The notes beneath the pieces were generated by a model, which saw nothing but the letters and a program-made list of their open reading frames with translations, ran no database searches and was not told the origin of the DNA. DNA of 43,842 bases. It comes from Victivallales bacterium. Its GTDB lineage: Bacteria > Verrucomicrobiota > Lentisphaeria > Oligosphaerales > Oligosphaeraceae. The DNA is taken from positions 1 to 43,842 of the forward strand of contig JAFZIJ010000022.1 of NCBI GenBank assembly GCA_017554445.1, given 5' to 3'. Below are positions 7,401 to 16,917 of this stretch, piece by piece; positions within the stretch are counted from its first letter, which is position 1; each line of letters starts with the position of its first letter. Both the position numbers and the translations under genes were made by a program.

Positions 7401-8702
7401 TTACTTTCCTTCAAATGCGTTCCGTGCGAAATCCATCATCCACATCCAGTCGATGGCCGCGATGCCGTGCTGTTCCGTACGGCGGACATAGCCCAGATAC
7501 GGGCCGATGCAGGACGTGTCGTAGTAGTCCGGATAGCCGTTTCCAGGCATGCCGGGCAGCCCTAAAAACTCCCATGCGGGCGACGCCGCCTTGCAAGCGA
7601 TGTATTCCGCCTCCGTATCCATCCAGTTGTTCGGGCCAAAGCCTTCCACGAGAACGCGGCGCGGCGCAATGGACGCCAACAGCAGATGCTGGTCGAACGT
7701 CAGCAGTTTCGGCGGATTCTTCGCATATTTCGAATAGGCTTTGCAATACCAATGGGTGAAGTTAACCACTTCCGTTCCAGGAACTTCGCCGAAATCACGC
7801 TTCGCGACGCAGACGCCGCCGCCACCGCATTGGTTCGGGACGCAGACGGCAAACCGCTCGTCGCGCGCGGCGGCGATAAACGCCGCCTTGCCAAGACGCG
7901 AACAGTCTGTCACAACAGACTTCTTTGTATCCAGTTCGGGAATCCGTTCCGCCAAATCCAAGCCGCGCGACAACGCCCACGCCCATGCGCCAAGCGCCGT
8001 GATATTGTCGGTTCGCGATTCGTCACGCTTGCCCCACAAATCGAACACGCCCGTATAGGCAAACGTCTGTTGCGAATATTGTGGATCTGGTTCATTCCAA
8101 ACAGGATCGGGCGATACTTCACAGTAGCATGCGCTCATGACGGCATAGCCACGGGCGATAATGGAACCGATTGGAAACGCCGTGTTTGAATCGGACTTGC
8201 AGAATGCGCCGCGAGTTTCCTCAAGAGCCTGATGGTTCTTCGCCTGATCGCCGTTGCGGCTCCACGCCGTCATAACGGGAATGTCCGGATCCGACACCAA
8301 TTCATGATTGCCGCGATAGTTGAGGAAGAGAATCACGGGCACAGGCTTCTTCGCATAGCGTGGTCGGAACACGATCCATGTGATGCATGGGCCGCTCTTG
8401 TCCGCCTTGAACCACATTTTATATTGGCTACGGACAGCAAAGCCCGCCAACGCGCCAATCTTTTCATCAACCAGTTCCGTCACAAGAGCTTCTGGCTTCG
8501 GCGGTTCCTGGCCATACATCTCTTTTGCAAAGATTTCCAGAATTTCCGCGCGGCGTTTCGGCCATTCTTCCGGACCTTTCAGTTTCGTGCCGTCAGCAAA
8601 CGTCAGCGGATCTTCCAATGTATAAGGCGCGATTTTCGATTCGTCGTAGTTCGGTTTGTTATAATCCGGTCGGATGCATTCAACTGTTTCCATCGTTGCC
8701 AT
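7401..8702 (-). CDS. CE15-like (glucuronoyl methylesterase-type) esterase
   Basis: A 433-residue alpha/beta-hydrolase resembling carbohydrate esterase family 15. The nucleophile elbow is DCSRLGKAAF, candidate Ser268; family members usually have GCSRxGK, so the first Gly is replaced by Asp266. The following QCGGGG (291-296) stands where ESGxGG is usual. The tail RTEQHGIAAIDWMWMMDFA carries the candidate catalytic His. No signal peptide is seen, unlike most secreted CE15 enzymes, which suggests action on imported oligosaccharides. AAGGAGA lies only about 3 nt before the ATG at 8702, so the in-frame ATG at 8693 may be used instead. It heads a likely operon with the reductase and isomerase genes. 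Confidence 0.75.
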   Translation of the reverse strand: MATMETVECIRPDYNKPNYDESKIAPYTLEDPLTFADGTKLKGPEEWPKRRAEILEIFAKEMYGQEPPKPEALVTELVDEKIGALAGFAVRSQYKMWFKADKSGPCITWIVFRPRYAKKPVPVILFLNYRGNHELVSDPDIPVMTAWSRNGDQAKNHQALEETRGAFCKSDSNTAFPIGSIIARGYAVMSACYCEVSPDPVWNEPDPQYSQQTFAYTGVFDLWGKRDESRTDNITALGAWAWALSRGLDLAERIPELDTKKSVVTDCSRLGKAAFIAAARDERFAVCVPNQCGGGGVCVAKRDFGEVPGTEVVNFTHWYCKAYSKYAKNPPKLLTFDQHLLLASIAPRRVLVEGFGPNNWMDTEAEYIACKAASPAWEFLGLPGMPGNGYPDYYDTSCIGPYLGYVRRTEQHGIAAIDWMWMMDFARNAFEGK

Positions 8703-8741
8703 CTTCTCCTTGACTGTCTGATTAATCGTTTCGTATCGCGT

Positions 8742-10220
8742 TCATTGTGCGGCGTCCAGCACGCTTTGCAACGCCTTCTTCCATCTCGCAAGATGCGCTG
8801 ACCGTTCAGCTTCCGGCATTGTCGGCTTGAACGTTTTGCTGCCTTCGCCGCGCTTCGCAGCCAGTCCAGTCGCCATCATCGCAAGACGGACCGCGCCTAA
8901 CGCCGTGCTTTCAACGTAGTCGGGCCGTTCGATGTCGTGGTTCAGCATGTCCGCCTGGAACTGCAGCAGGAATTCATCCCGCGCGGCACCGCCATCAACG
9001 CGGATGCTGCCAGCCGCCGCCTGCATGTCCTGCTCCATCGCCTTGATTAAATCCGCGCATTGGAAAGCGATCGCCTCGTCCGCCGCGCGAATGATTTCAC
9101 GATACGTCGTCGCACGCGTCATGCCTGTCAGCGACGCGCGGGCCTGTGCATTCCAATGCGGTGCACCCAAGCCTGTGAAGGCGGGAACGAGACAGACACC
9201 GCCCGTATCCTTAACGGATGTCGCGATTTCTGCTGTTTTTGACGTATCCGGCAGAATGCCCAGACCGTCCCGCAACCATTGCATGATGGCTCCCGCCATG
9301 AAGACGGAGCCTTCCAGAACATATTCGGGCTTGCCTGGCCGTGTTCCCGCGCCAAGCGTCGTCAACAGGCCGTTGCGGCTTTCGATAAAACGGTCGCCTG
9401 TGTTCAACAGCAGAAACGCTCCTGTTCCGTAAGTGATTTTCATATCGCCATATTGGTCGCAGTATTGGCCGGCTAGAGCCGACTGCTGGTCGCCCGCGAT
9501 GCCCGAAATTGGAATCGGAGCATGGCCGAACGCAGGATGGTCGCAGACCGCAGCCTGTCCGCTCGACGGCACGACTTTCGGCAGCATGCAGCGTGGTATT
9601 CCCAAGCGTTGCAACAACTTGTCGTCCCAATCCAGCGACCGGATATTGAACAGCATCGTGCGGGATGCGTTCGTGTAGTCCGTCACATGCGCCTTGCCAT
9701 TGCTCAACTTCCAAATCAGATAGGTGTCAACGGTTCCGAAAAGCAGTTCGCCATTTTCCGCGCGTTTCCGCGCGTTCGGCACATTGTCCAGAATCCATTT
9801 GATTTTCGTGCCCGAAAAATATGGATCGATGATAAGTCCCGTGGCCTGTTTGACGTATGGTTCAAGTCCTTCGTCCTTAAGGACTTTGCAAATATCCGCC
9901 GTCCGACGGCACTGCCAGACGATGGCGCGGTGAATGCATTCGCCGGTCTTCTTGTCCCACACAAGCGTCGTCTCGCGTTGGTTTGTGATGCCGATGGCCT
10001 GAATGTCCTTTCCGGCGATGCCGAGCTTCGCCATCGCCGCGACGGCTGAATTCACCGTGCTGTTGATCAAATCATCAGGCTCGTGTTCCACATAGCCATT
10101 TTGCGGATAGTGCTGTTCGTATGCTTCCGAAGACGACGCAATCGGTTTTAGCGTTTCATCGAAAATGATCGCCCGCGAACTCGTCGTCCCTTGGTCCAAT
10201 GCCATGAAATATTTCGTCAT
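8742..10220 (-). CDS. glpK: Glycerol kinase
   Basis: A 492-residue FGGY-family kinase, full length for glycerol kinase. Diagnostic parts: ALDQGTTSSRAIIFD at the N-terminus (phosphate 1 loop), ITNQRETTLVWDKKTG, WQCRRTAD, IDPYFSGTKIKWILDN, GDQQSALAGQ, and ITYGTGAFLLLNTG. It phosphorylates glycerol to sn-glycerol 3-phosphate in the cytosol. AAGGAA precedes the ATG at 10220. No glycerol facilitator or glycerol-3-phosphate dehydrogenase gene is nearby. The minus-strand esterase gene begins 39 nt downstream, so read-through into that group is possible. Confidence 0.97.
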   Translation of the reverse strand: MTKYFMALDQGTTSSRAIIFDETLKPIASSSEAYEQHYPQNGYVEHEPDDLINSTVNSAVAAMAKLGIAGKDIQAIGITNQRETTLVWDKKTGECIHRAIVWQCRRTADICKVLKDEGLEPYVKQATGLIIDPYFSGTKIKWILDNVPNARKRAENGELLFGTVDTYLIWKLSNGKAHVTDYTNASRTMLFNIRSLDWDDKLLQRLGIPRCMLPKVVPSSGQAAVCDHPAFGHAPIPISGIAGDQQSALAGQYCDQYGDMKITYGTGAFLLLNTGDRFIESRNGLLTTLGAGTRPGKPEYVLEGSVFMAGAIMQWLRDGLGILPDTSKTAEIATSVKDTGGVCLVPAFTGLGAPHWNAQARASLTGMTRATTYREIIRAADEAIAFQCADLIKAMEQDMQAAAGSIRVDGGAARDEFLLQFQADMLNHDIERPDYVESTALGAVRLAMMATGLAAKRGEGSKTFKPTMPEAERSAHLARWKKALQSVLDAAQ

Positions 10221-10344
10221 CGTCGTTCCTTGTGAATGTTTATGAGTTGAAATTGCATTAAATCAAGTTTACTTTACATTAAATTAAAGGTCGTGCAAAT
10301 CAACACCCATTCCATATCACCTAAAATCATCTTATTTTTCTGCC
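10221..10344. promoter_or_regulatory. Divergent promoter region, glpK / GH63-like gene
   Basis: This AT-rich 124-bp spacer separates two divergent genes. On the minus strand TTGATT followed after 16 bp by CATAAA is a weak sigma-70-type candidate for glpK. On the plus strand TTGCAT followed after 16 bp by TACATT is a candidate for the rightward gene. Both are read by eye and neither is close to consensus. Confidence 0.35.
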
Positions 10345-11562
10345 ATGATTCCACAAGTCACATTCACAGATGACGAACGACGGCGCATCATCGAACAGTT
10401 GCCGAAGGCCAAAGAGGCTTTTCTTGCGAACGTCAAGCAGTTCAATCAATATCTGACTCCGTTGCTGCTGGCTGGCGACTGTTATACGGGCATCTGGCTA
10501 GAACACAACCAAGACAATCTCTTCCTGGCCGACTACGATCCGCAGGCCGCTTGGTCTTCACAAGACGTTTTCATGCAATATCAACGGGAGGACGGCCTTC
10601 TTCCGTTCAATTTCGCCTTGAAATACGGCGAAAAGGAATTCTTCAAGACGCCGGCCAACTACTTCCAAGTCCAATGCGTCTATCCGTTCACGCGTTGCGC
10701 ATTTGAAGTCGCAAAGAAAGTCAAACGCCCCAGGGCTGATTTTGAACGGATCTACAATGCCGGAAGCCGTTATGACGCATGGCTTTCCACCGCCAGAAAC
10801 AAGAGCGGGAAAGGCCTCGTCGAAATGTACTGCGAATACGATACGGGGCACGACAATGACCCACGCGTCACAGATGACGGCATCCCGCATTCCTGCCCGA
10901 ATCTCGATGCTTCCAACATGCCGGATCTGCCGATCATGCCCGTCCTGTCCGTCGATCTCTCCGCCATGTGCTACGGCAACCGCATGGCATTGGCTGAACT
11001 GGCCGATTTTCTCGGCAAACCTGCCGAAGCCGCCAAATGGCGTGAAAAAGCCGCTGAAATCCAACAACTTATCCGCCAATATCTCTATGATCCACAGGAC
11101 GAATTCTACTACGACGTCGATTCACGCGGCTTCCGTAAATACCGCACGGAGCACGTCACGCGGCTTTTCCTTAATAAAGTCTTGTCACAGAACGAATTCG
11201 ACCGTGTCTATGAACGGTATTTCACGACGCCCGGCAAGGAGTTCCTGCCAGCCTATCCATTCCCGTCAGTTTCCGTTGACGATCCGCATTTCGTAAAAGC
11301 TTGCCCACGCAACTCATGGGGCTCCAACACACAGGGCCTCACCGTCTTACGTGCTACGATGTGGATGCCGTACTACCATCGCGAAGACGACATGCTCGGC
11401 CTGCTCTCCATCTGGCTGAAGGCCGCCATCAACAACGAAAGCCCCTATCCGCAGGAGATCAATCCCTTCACAGGACGTCCGCCGGCGAACACGTGCAACT
11501 ACACGCCGAGCATCATCCTGTTCCTCAAATCGGCGGAAATATTGCTTGGATTAAAACCATAA
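10345..11562 (+). CDS. Six-hairpin glycosidase, GH63/MGH-like
   Basis: A 405-residue protein with the (alpha/alpha)6-barrel glycosidase look. The best signature is CEYDTGHDNDPR (163-174), which matches the YDTGHDNSPR element of GH63-like and mannosylglycerate-hydrolase-like enzymes. Other typical parts are WSSQDVFMQYQREDGLLPF (70-88), NRMALAELADFLGKPAEAAKWREKA, FYYDVDSRG and the C-terminal RGP-like NPFTGRPPANTCNYTPS. No signal peptide, so cytosolic. Linkage specificity cannot be assigned. The ATG at 10345 lacks a clear ribosome site. The secreted phosphoesterase gene follows 61 nt downstream on the same strand. Confidence 0.75.
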   Translation: MIPQVTFTDDERRRIIEQLPKAKEAFLANVKQFNQYLTPLLLAGDCYTGIWLEHNQDNLFLADYDPQAAWSSQDVFMQYQREDGLLPFNFALKYGEKEFFKTPANYFQVQCVYPFTRCAFEVAKKVKRPRADFERIYNAGSRYDAWLSTARNKSGKGLVEMYCEYDTGHDNDPRVTDDGIPHSCPNLDASNMPDLPIMPVLSVDLSAMCYGNRMALAELADFLGKPAEAAKWREKAAEIQQLIRQYLYDPQDEFYYDVDSRGFRKYRTEHVTRLFLNKVLSQNEFDRVYERYFTTPGKEFLPAYPFPSVSVDDPHFVKACPRNSWGSNTQGLTVLRATMWMPYYHREDDMLGLLSIWLKAAINNESPYPQEINPFTGRPPANTCNYTPSIILFLKSAEILLGLKP

Positions 11563-11623
11563 CTCAATCGTAACGAAAGATTAAGAATATCGCCATTTCA
11601 CAATCAACATCCAAAGGAAACAC

Positions 11624-12697
11624 ATGAAGACAAGACATCTCATCACTCTCCTCATTATCGCCACGGCCTGCCTCTTCGCCGCAGACGGCACCTATAAGAT
11701 CGTCTGGCTGGGCGATCTCCATTATGACAGCAAGACCGTTCATGAAGCGGCCTATTTCGAGAATGTAGATCCCAAGAAAAACAAGACCTCGAAACGCAAT
11801 TTCCATGCGTGGGAAGGCGAAAATGCCCCCGGCTACAAGTTGCTCGCCATTTCGAACAAGGCTGCCGAAGGCACACCGTTCGCGTTCCAAGTCGGTGATT
11901 TCACACAAGGCCACGCGGGTTCGGAAGCCATGTCCAAGAAGATGACCACTGACTTTCTGGATATCATCAAGAAGCATTTCACCCTCCCACTCTACCTGAC
12001 GCCTGGGAACCATGAATTCGCGGGAAAAGGCGCGAAAAAAGGCATGCAGGCTATCCTCATCCCTTATCTCAACGACGTTCTGAAAGCGGATCCACCACTC
12101 ACCGACTACAATTACACCCGCAAGCAGGACGGTGACCTGTTCATTTTCTGGAACAGCAACATGCCGAACGTCCCATGGCTGAAAAAAGCTTTGGACGACA
12201 ACAAAGACGCGCGTAACGTCTTCCTCTGCACGCACATTCCAATTCTTCCCGTCTCCCATGGCAAAATCGAATGGATTCCCTTCAGCAAGCCGGAAGAAAA
12301 GGAAAAGCGGCTCGAACTGCTGAACATGCTTCTGGCACGCAACGCCATCGTCCTCTGCGGCCATATCCACGAGCAGACGATTCTGGAATACGCCAATGAA
12401 AAGGGCCGTATCACGCAGGTCACGGCCTACAGCGTCATCGGCGCCGCCAGATCTGAAAAGAACGGCCCGCTCGTCGAAGGCACGGTGGAACAATTCAAGG
12501 CCATTCCAGTCGTCAAGACCAATATTGAGAAAGATACACCCGTCGGCAAACTCGTCGCCGAATATCTCCCCGGCATCAAACGCTATGACAGGATCGACGG
12601 AGCCGGTTACTGCCTCTTGAAGGTCACCCCCGAAGGAATCGTCAACGAATACCATAGCCTTACGGGAGATGACACCCGCATTGTTAAAGTTCGGTAA
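11624..12697 (+). CDS. Secreted calcineurin-like metallophosphoesterase
   Basis: A 357-residue protein with a signal peptide (MKTRHLITLLIIATACLFAA, cleavage near residue 20). The five metallophosphoesterase motifs are all present: GDLHYD (Asp31, His33), GDFTQG (Asp92), GNHE (Asn129, His130), THIP (His204) and GHIH (His247, His249). It should bind two metal ions and hydrolyse a phosphoester outside the cytoplasm. The region after residue 250 is a lineage-specific tail without recognisable motif. AAAGGA precedes the ATG. A hairpin terminator follows 24 nt after the stop and is shared with the convergent GH114 gene. Confidence 0.9.
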   Translation: MKTRHLITLLIIATACLFAADGTYKIVWLGDLHYDSKTVHEAAYFENVDPKKNKTSKRNFHAWEGENAPGYKLLAISNKAAEGTPFAFQVGDFTQGHAGSEAMSKKMTTDFLDIIKKHFTLPLYLTPGNHEFAGKGAKKGMQAILIPYLNDVLKADPPLTDYNYTRKQDGDLFIFWNSNMPNVPWLKKALDDNKDARNVFLCTHIPILPVSHGKIEWIPFSKPEEKEKRLELLNMLLARNAIVLCGHIHEQTILEYANEKGRITQVTAYSVIGAARSEKNGPLVEGTVEQFKAIPVVKTNIEKDTPVGKLVAEYLPGIKRYDRIDGAGYCLLKVTPEGIVNEYHSLTGDDTRIVKVR

Positions 12698-12720
12698 AGG
12701 CTTCAAACAGAAAAACTTCC

Positions 12721-12752
12721 AGGCTTCCAGATGAAAAACTGGAAGCCTTTTT
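12721..12752 (+). terminator. Intrinsic terminator between convergent genes
   Basis: A 10-bp stem, AGGCTTCCAG paired with CTGGAAGCCT around an 8-nt loop, is followed by TTTTTA. The T-tract overlaps the stop codon of the minus-strand GH114 gene (12751-12753). On the minus strand a T-run occurs five bases after the stem, so it may work in both directions. Confidence 0.9.
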
Positions 12753-13647
12753 ATTTCGCCGAAAAGAAACTGCCGAGCTTGGTCAACTCGCGGTCCGTTA
12801 TCAGAACATCCAAGCCGCACTTCGCGGCTTGAGTACGCACAAATTGTTGCAATTTCGCATCTTTTGGATAATCGACTAAAACAACCGTCAATCCTTTGTC
12901 TTGCGCCTTTTTCAAATAGCCAAGAGTTTTATTGATTTCACGCTCTTTCTGCGGGCGTTTGCCGTTTGTGAAGACATCTTCCGCTCCGATTCCGTCCAGA
13001 AGCGCCATATAATCAGTGTCTTTAAACAAAGACTGCGCATTCTGCTGGATGACCATGAACTTGGCGGAATGTTGCTTCGCACGCTTGACGATGTCCGTCA
13101 CGAATGATTTCATATCCTGCCTGTATGTCTGCTTCGTTTCTGGATTAATGCAATTGTCCTTTCCGTTTTCAAAGAATTCATACCCATCGACGATATCCAG
13201 ATAGACACCGTCAAATCCTTGGTTGACAATTGTTTCCAAATAGGAGAAGACAATGGCCTGCCAATCCTTCCGCCAATAGCGCACACGAAAGTTTCCTTTC
13301 CATTCATGGTTCTCCGACACCAAAAAGCCCGGCCGCTTTTCTTTCCATTCCTTCTTCCAATAAGGGCGGTAGTCCTCCGCCTCGCCGATGGAAAGATAGG
13401 CGACGATTCGACGACTGCTGTCGCTCTTTTTCATGGCGGCTATTTCCTGCGGTTGCCACATGCCGTCCTTACTACTACCATCAAAAGTATAGTCCATGAC
13501 GACGAACTGCCTGTCGCTTTCATTGATTTTCTTGACAAATGCCTCCTTGCTTTTGGCAAACTTTTCCCCCTGTAGAATATACGCAAACGACGGCCCCGCA
13601 TTGACGACAGCGGCAAACAAAATAAACAAGCATGCACAGAATTTCAT
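12751..13647 (-). CDS. Secreted GH114-like (endo-alpha-1,4-polygalactosaminidase type) protein
   Basis: A 298-residue protein starting at the ATG 13647, chosen because it gives a clean signal peptide (MKFCACLFILFAAVVNAGPS); the longer frame to 13719 adds an unlikely extension. The mature part is a TIM barrel of the GH114 / TM1410-like group: FVVMDYTFDGS, AYLSIGEAEDYRPYWK, RVRYWRKDW, GFDGVYLDIVDGYEFF and FMVIQQNAQSL. The candidate acidic residues are in the GEAEDY and YLDIVD segments. GH114 enzymes cleave polygalactosamine exopolysaccharide, but many relatives are uncharacterised. The start lacks a strong ribosome site. It is convergent with the phosphoesterase gene. Confidence 0.8.
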   Translation of the reverse strand: MKFCACLFILFAAVVNAGPSFAYILQGEKFAKSKEAFVKKINESDRQFVVMDYTFDGSSKDGMWQPQEIAAMKKSDSSRRIVAYLSIGEAEDYRPYWKKEWKEKRPGFLVSENHEWKGNFRVRYWRKDWQAIVFSYLETIVNQGFDGVYLDIVDGYEFFENGKDNCINPETKQTYRQDMKSFVTDIVKRAKQHSAKFMVIQQNAQSLFKDTDYMALLDGIGAEDVFTNGKRPQKEREINKTLGYLKKAQDKGLTVVLVDYPKDAKLQQFVRTQAAKCGLDVLITDRELTKLGSFFSAK

Positions 13648-14013
13648 AACACACCAACAACCTTCAACCTTATTGACAATGGCGATGGCAAATGCCTCCA
13701 TATTCGTCCGTGAAAACAAGTACGTCGCCTGAACACCATACAGTCAGGATAATATACCATGAAAGCATCGATTGGACAGCCAAACATCTCGATTTTTGCA
13801 CATCCTCATCATTTTGCCTCAATGGCCTTCTTCCTCAATCAAGTCATTGATTATGAACCATAAAAGGTACTAACCGGCACAAAATACATCTTTTGATGAA
13901 TCATCCCCCCGAAAAGCATCCTCCATCTTTTTTCGTTGGGACTGGAAAAAACAACTTCATGGCTTATATTCAGTAATAAAATCGTTGAAGTTTTTCAGCA
14001 TCGGAAGACGACC
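13648..14013. other. Divergent intergenic region with no gene found
   Basis: These 366 bp separate the GH114 gene (minus) from the membrane-anchored unknown (plus). Upstream extensions of both genes are open here but start without good signals and were trimmed. An AT-rich TTATATT near 13965 could be a -10 element for the rightward gene. I see no tRNA, hairpin terminator or repeat. Confidence 0.4.
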
Positions 14014-14814
14014 ATGCCAGATTCAAATAAAACAAATCAGCCCCCACAATCTCTTTTCGAGCAGAAGGACATCCTTCATGACATCGAAACCGTCCAGGCG
14101 AAATGGGCCCGCGAACAAGTTCGCCGCCGTTCACTGATGATCAAAGTCTTCGTCATCGGCGGACTTCTCCTCTTCCTGTCCCTAGGCGGCTTCCTCCACA
14201 GAATCTACCGCATTAGTCAGATACGGAAATACTACGCTGAACAAGAATTGAAAAAATTCGACCCTATCGGCTACCGGGACGCAAAAATCAAAATCTACCT
14301 CTATGCAAGCGAGTCCGCTGAAGCCGTCGCGGATCTTCTGCGCGAAGCCGTTGACAACAAACCGTCCGAAATCCATGTCATTTTCAGACCATTGGAAGGC
14401 GTGGACGGAGAAGAAGTTGAAAAGGCTCTCGGCAAATTCCAGCCCGGTCTTACCATCAACGGTAAATATGTATTCAAACTCAAAGATGAACAAGGCGTTG
14501 AAAAGGAAGTCAAGCTGATAGGCGATCCAGGCTACAATTATAAATTGAAAGACATCGGCATCATCATCAACCAAATCCACCAGCAACTCTACGGCGAATC
14601 CTATCTGCAGCCAATCACAAGTCTGTTTGAAAAACGTACACAAAGCATTCCAATAGAGGGGATTGACATAGATCCCGACACCATACAGGAAAATGCGCAA
14701 AAAAAAGACGAGCCTGAAAAAAAAGAGGAAACGCCAGAAGACAACACTGATAGCATAAAGTTCACTCCGGACGATCTCCTCGTCCCGAAACTTGACGTGA
14801 AAGACAAGAAATAA
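14014..14814 (+). CDS. Single-pass membrane protein of unknown function, thioredoxin-like body
   Basis: A 266-residue protein. The start at 14014 is chosen over 13936 because GGAAG lies upstream and the extra 26 residues look non-coding. Residues 1-40 are polar and charged, a membrane helix follows (about 43-62, VFVIGGLLLFLSLGGF), then a domain of about 110 residues (KIKIYLYASESAEAVADLLRE ... LTINGKYVFKL ... GDPGYNYKLKDIGIIINQ) that recalls a thioredoxin-like fold without any CxxC. The last 60 residues are Lys/Glu/Asp-rich and probably disordered. No known family is recognised. The helicase gene follows after 81 nt. Confidence 0.75.
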   Translation: MPDSNKTNQPPQSLFEQKDILHDIETVQAKWAREQVRRRSLMIKVFVIGGLLLFLSLGGFLHRIYRISQIRKYYAEQELKKFDPIGYRDAKIKIYLYASESAEAVADLLREAVDNKPSEIHVIFRPLEGVDGEEVEKALGKFQPGLTINGKYVFKLKDEQGVEKEVKLIGDPGYNYKLKDIGIIINQIHQQLYGESYLQPITSLFEKRTQSIPIEGIDIDPDTIQENAQKKDEPEKKEETPEDNTDSIKFTPDDLLVPKLDVKDKK

Positions 14815-14895
14815 TCCGCCAATCCACCCACCCCACCCGTCCAGCCTTTTCTCCCAAAAGCCGAATAGTCCATATCTTTTATATTACGTCTCCGC

Positions 14896-16893
14896 ATGGT
14901 TAAAGAACAAACTGAATCCTTTTTCGGGGCTGACTCCCCCCTGCGGAACGCCAACGCCACGGACAATTTCGCCTTCAAATACGAGCCGCGGCAACAGCAG
15001 GTCGATATGGCATACGCTGTCGCGGATGCTTTTGACAATCGCGAAAATCTCTGCATTGAAGCGCCTACCGGCGTTGGCAAGACGTTCGCCTATCTCGTAC
15101 CCGCATTCTTCCACGCCTGCCAGACGGACAAGCCAGTTGTCATCACCACCCACACCATCAGTCTGCAGGACCAGATTCTCAACCGGGACATTCCCCTGCT
15201 GGCCAAATTTCTCAACGTCAAAATCGACGCCGTCGTCGCCAAAGGCCGTTCCAACTACCTGTGCTTACGCAAGTTGAATCAAATCGCGGACATGGACCAG
15301 TCCCTCCTGCCGGATGATAATATTACAGGCGATCTCGGCCGTCTTGTCTCATGGGCCGAAAAGACCAAAACCGGCGACCATACGGACATGAACCGCCCCA
15401 TATCCCCCCAGCTGTGGAATGCCGTCTGCTGTGAACGCGGCAACTGCCTCAATGGCCAGTGTCCTTTCTTCAGCTCCTGCTTTCTCATGGCCGCCCGCCG
15501 CCGTATCGGCAAGGCACGCATCATCATCGCGAACCACGCCTTCTTCTTCGCCGCGCTCGCGACAGACGCCAGGCTCGCAACCCGCCCGGATGCCGAATCC
15601 CATGAACGCGAAAAGCTCCTGCCGGAATTCTCCGCGTTGGTCATCGATGAAGGCCACACGCTTGAAGACGCCGCCGCCAACCATCTCGGCATCCGCGCGG
15701 ATTCGTTCACCATCCGCCGCATTCTCGGCCGTCTCTATTCAGATGAACGGAAAACAGGCCTGCTCGCGGCAGAACGCTTCTCTGAAGCCCGCGAACTCGT
15801 CGTCGATGCACGCCGCCGCGCCACGCTTTTCTTCTCCTCCCTCCTCAACTGGATGGAACCGCAGAACAAGAATCCGCTCCGCTATTTTGTACCAAACCAT
15901 ATCGAAAACTATCTCGCCGGCCCCTTCGCCAAACTGGAAAAATCCCTCTCCGCCTTCGCGGACGACGAAGAGGACGCCGCCGTGAAAACCGAACTGGAAT
16001 GCCTGAAAGACGCCATCGAAGAACAGCACGTGGCTCTCGACATCTTCTTCACGATGGCACGGCAGGATTTCGTCTATTGGATGGAAATCTTCGGGCGTGA
16101 GAAAAACGACATCTCCTTCAACTGCATTCCCGTCGATGTGTCCCCCCTGCTGGCGGAACAAGTCTTCAACAAGCCGCCCGTCATCGTCACGTCCGCGACG
16201 CTTGCCGTCAATGGCAACATCCAGTATTTCATGGGCCGCATCGGCGCCGTCAATGCGAAATCCATGATTCTGGACACACCGTTTGACTTCATGCATCAAG
16301 TCCAGACCTACATTGCCAAAAACATGCCTGATCCGCGCGATCTCGACGCATTTCTGGACAAGGCGGAAGGCCATCTCCGTCATTTTCTGACACTTACAAA
16401 TGGCCGTACGTTCGTCCTCTTCACCTCCTATAGCATGATGAACAATCTCGCCAAACGCATGGAGGCATTCTTTGAGGAGAACAATCTCACGTTGCTTCTC
16501 CAAGGCGACGGCCTACCGACGTTGAAGATGATCGAGAAGTTCAAATCCACCGAAAAAGCCGTCATCTTCGGGACATCCAGTTTCTGGACAGGCGTCGATG
16601 TCCCTGGCGATGCCCTTTCGTCCGTCATCATCATGCGCCTTCCGTTCGCCAATCCAGACCACCCGCTCGAACTCGCCCGCACGGAACGAACCATCGCATT
16701 GGGCAGAAACGCTTTCTTCGACTACACCGTGCCAGAAGCCGTCCTCAAGTTCCGTCAGGGCTTCGGACGACTCATTCGGACAAAAGACGACACAGGTATC
16801 GTCGTCATTCTGGACAGCCGCATCATCCAGAAGCGCTATGGGCAAACGTTTCTGAATTCTATCCCTAAATGCCCCGTCGAACTCATTGATTAA
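14896..16893 (+). CDS. DinG/XPD-type iron-sulfur ATP-dependent helicase
   Basis: A 665-residue superfamily 2 helicase. Walker A is APTGVGKTFAY (56-66) and the Walker B box is DEGH (251-254), as in the XPD/DinG branch. The iron-sulfur cluster region fits: NYLC (Cys123) and then Cys178/179, 184, 189 and 195 in a CCERGNCLNGQCP segment. C-terminal helicase motifs include VTSATLA, FVLFTSYSMM, GTSSFWTGVDVPG and the RQGFGRLIR motif VI. Such enzymes unwind DNA 5'-3' and act in repair or on R-loops and D-loops. The AEC transporter gene begins 24 nt downstream, so the pair is likely co-transcribed. Confidence 0.93.
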   Translation: MVKEQTESFFGADSPLRNANATDNFAFKYEPRQQQVDMAYAVADAFDNRENLCIEAPTGVGKTFAYLVPAFFHACQTDKPVVITTHTISLQDQILNRDIPLLAKFLNVKIDAVVAKGRSNYLCLRKLNQIADMDQSLLPDDNITGDLGRLVSWAEKTKTGDHTDMNRPISPQLWNAVCCERGNCLNGQCPFFSSCFLMAARRRIGKARIIIANHAFFFAALATDARLATRPDAESHEREKLLPEFSALVIDEGHTLEDAAANHLGIRADSFTIRRILGRLYSDERKTGLLAAERFSEARELVVDARRRATLFFSSLLNWMEPQNKNPLRYFVPNHIENYLAGPFAKLEKSLSAFADDEEDAAVKTELECLKDAIEEQHVALDIFFTMARQDFVYWMEIFGREKNDISFNCIPVDVSPLLAEQVFNKPPVIVTSATLAVNGNIQYFMGRIGAVNAKSMILDTPFDFMHQVQTYIAKNMPDPRDLDAFLDKAEGHLRHFLTLTNGRTFVLFTSYSMMNNLAKRMEAFFEENNLTLLLQGDGLPTLKMIEKFKSTEKAVIFGTSSFWTGVDVPGDALSSVIIMRLPFANPDHPLELARTERTIALGRNAFFDYTVPEAVLKFRQGFGRLIRTKDDTGIVVILDSRIIQKRYGQTFLNSIPKCPVELID

Positions 16894-16917
16894 CCCATTC
16901 AACAGCAGTCACTTAAT

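Noticed and set aside
11564..12820. 418-codon open frame on the minus strand
   Set aside because: It lies antisense to the well-supported metallophosphoesterase, has no recognisable domain, and its composition is that of a mirrored coding frame.
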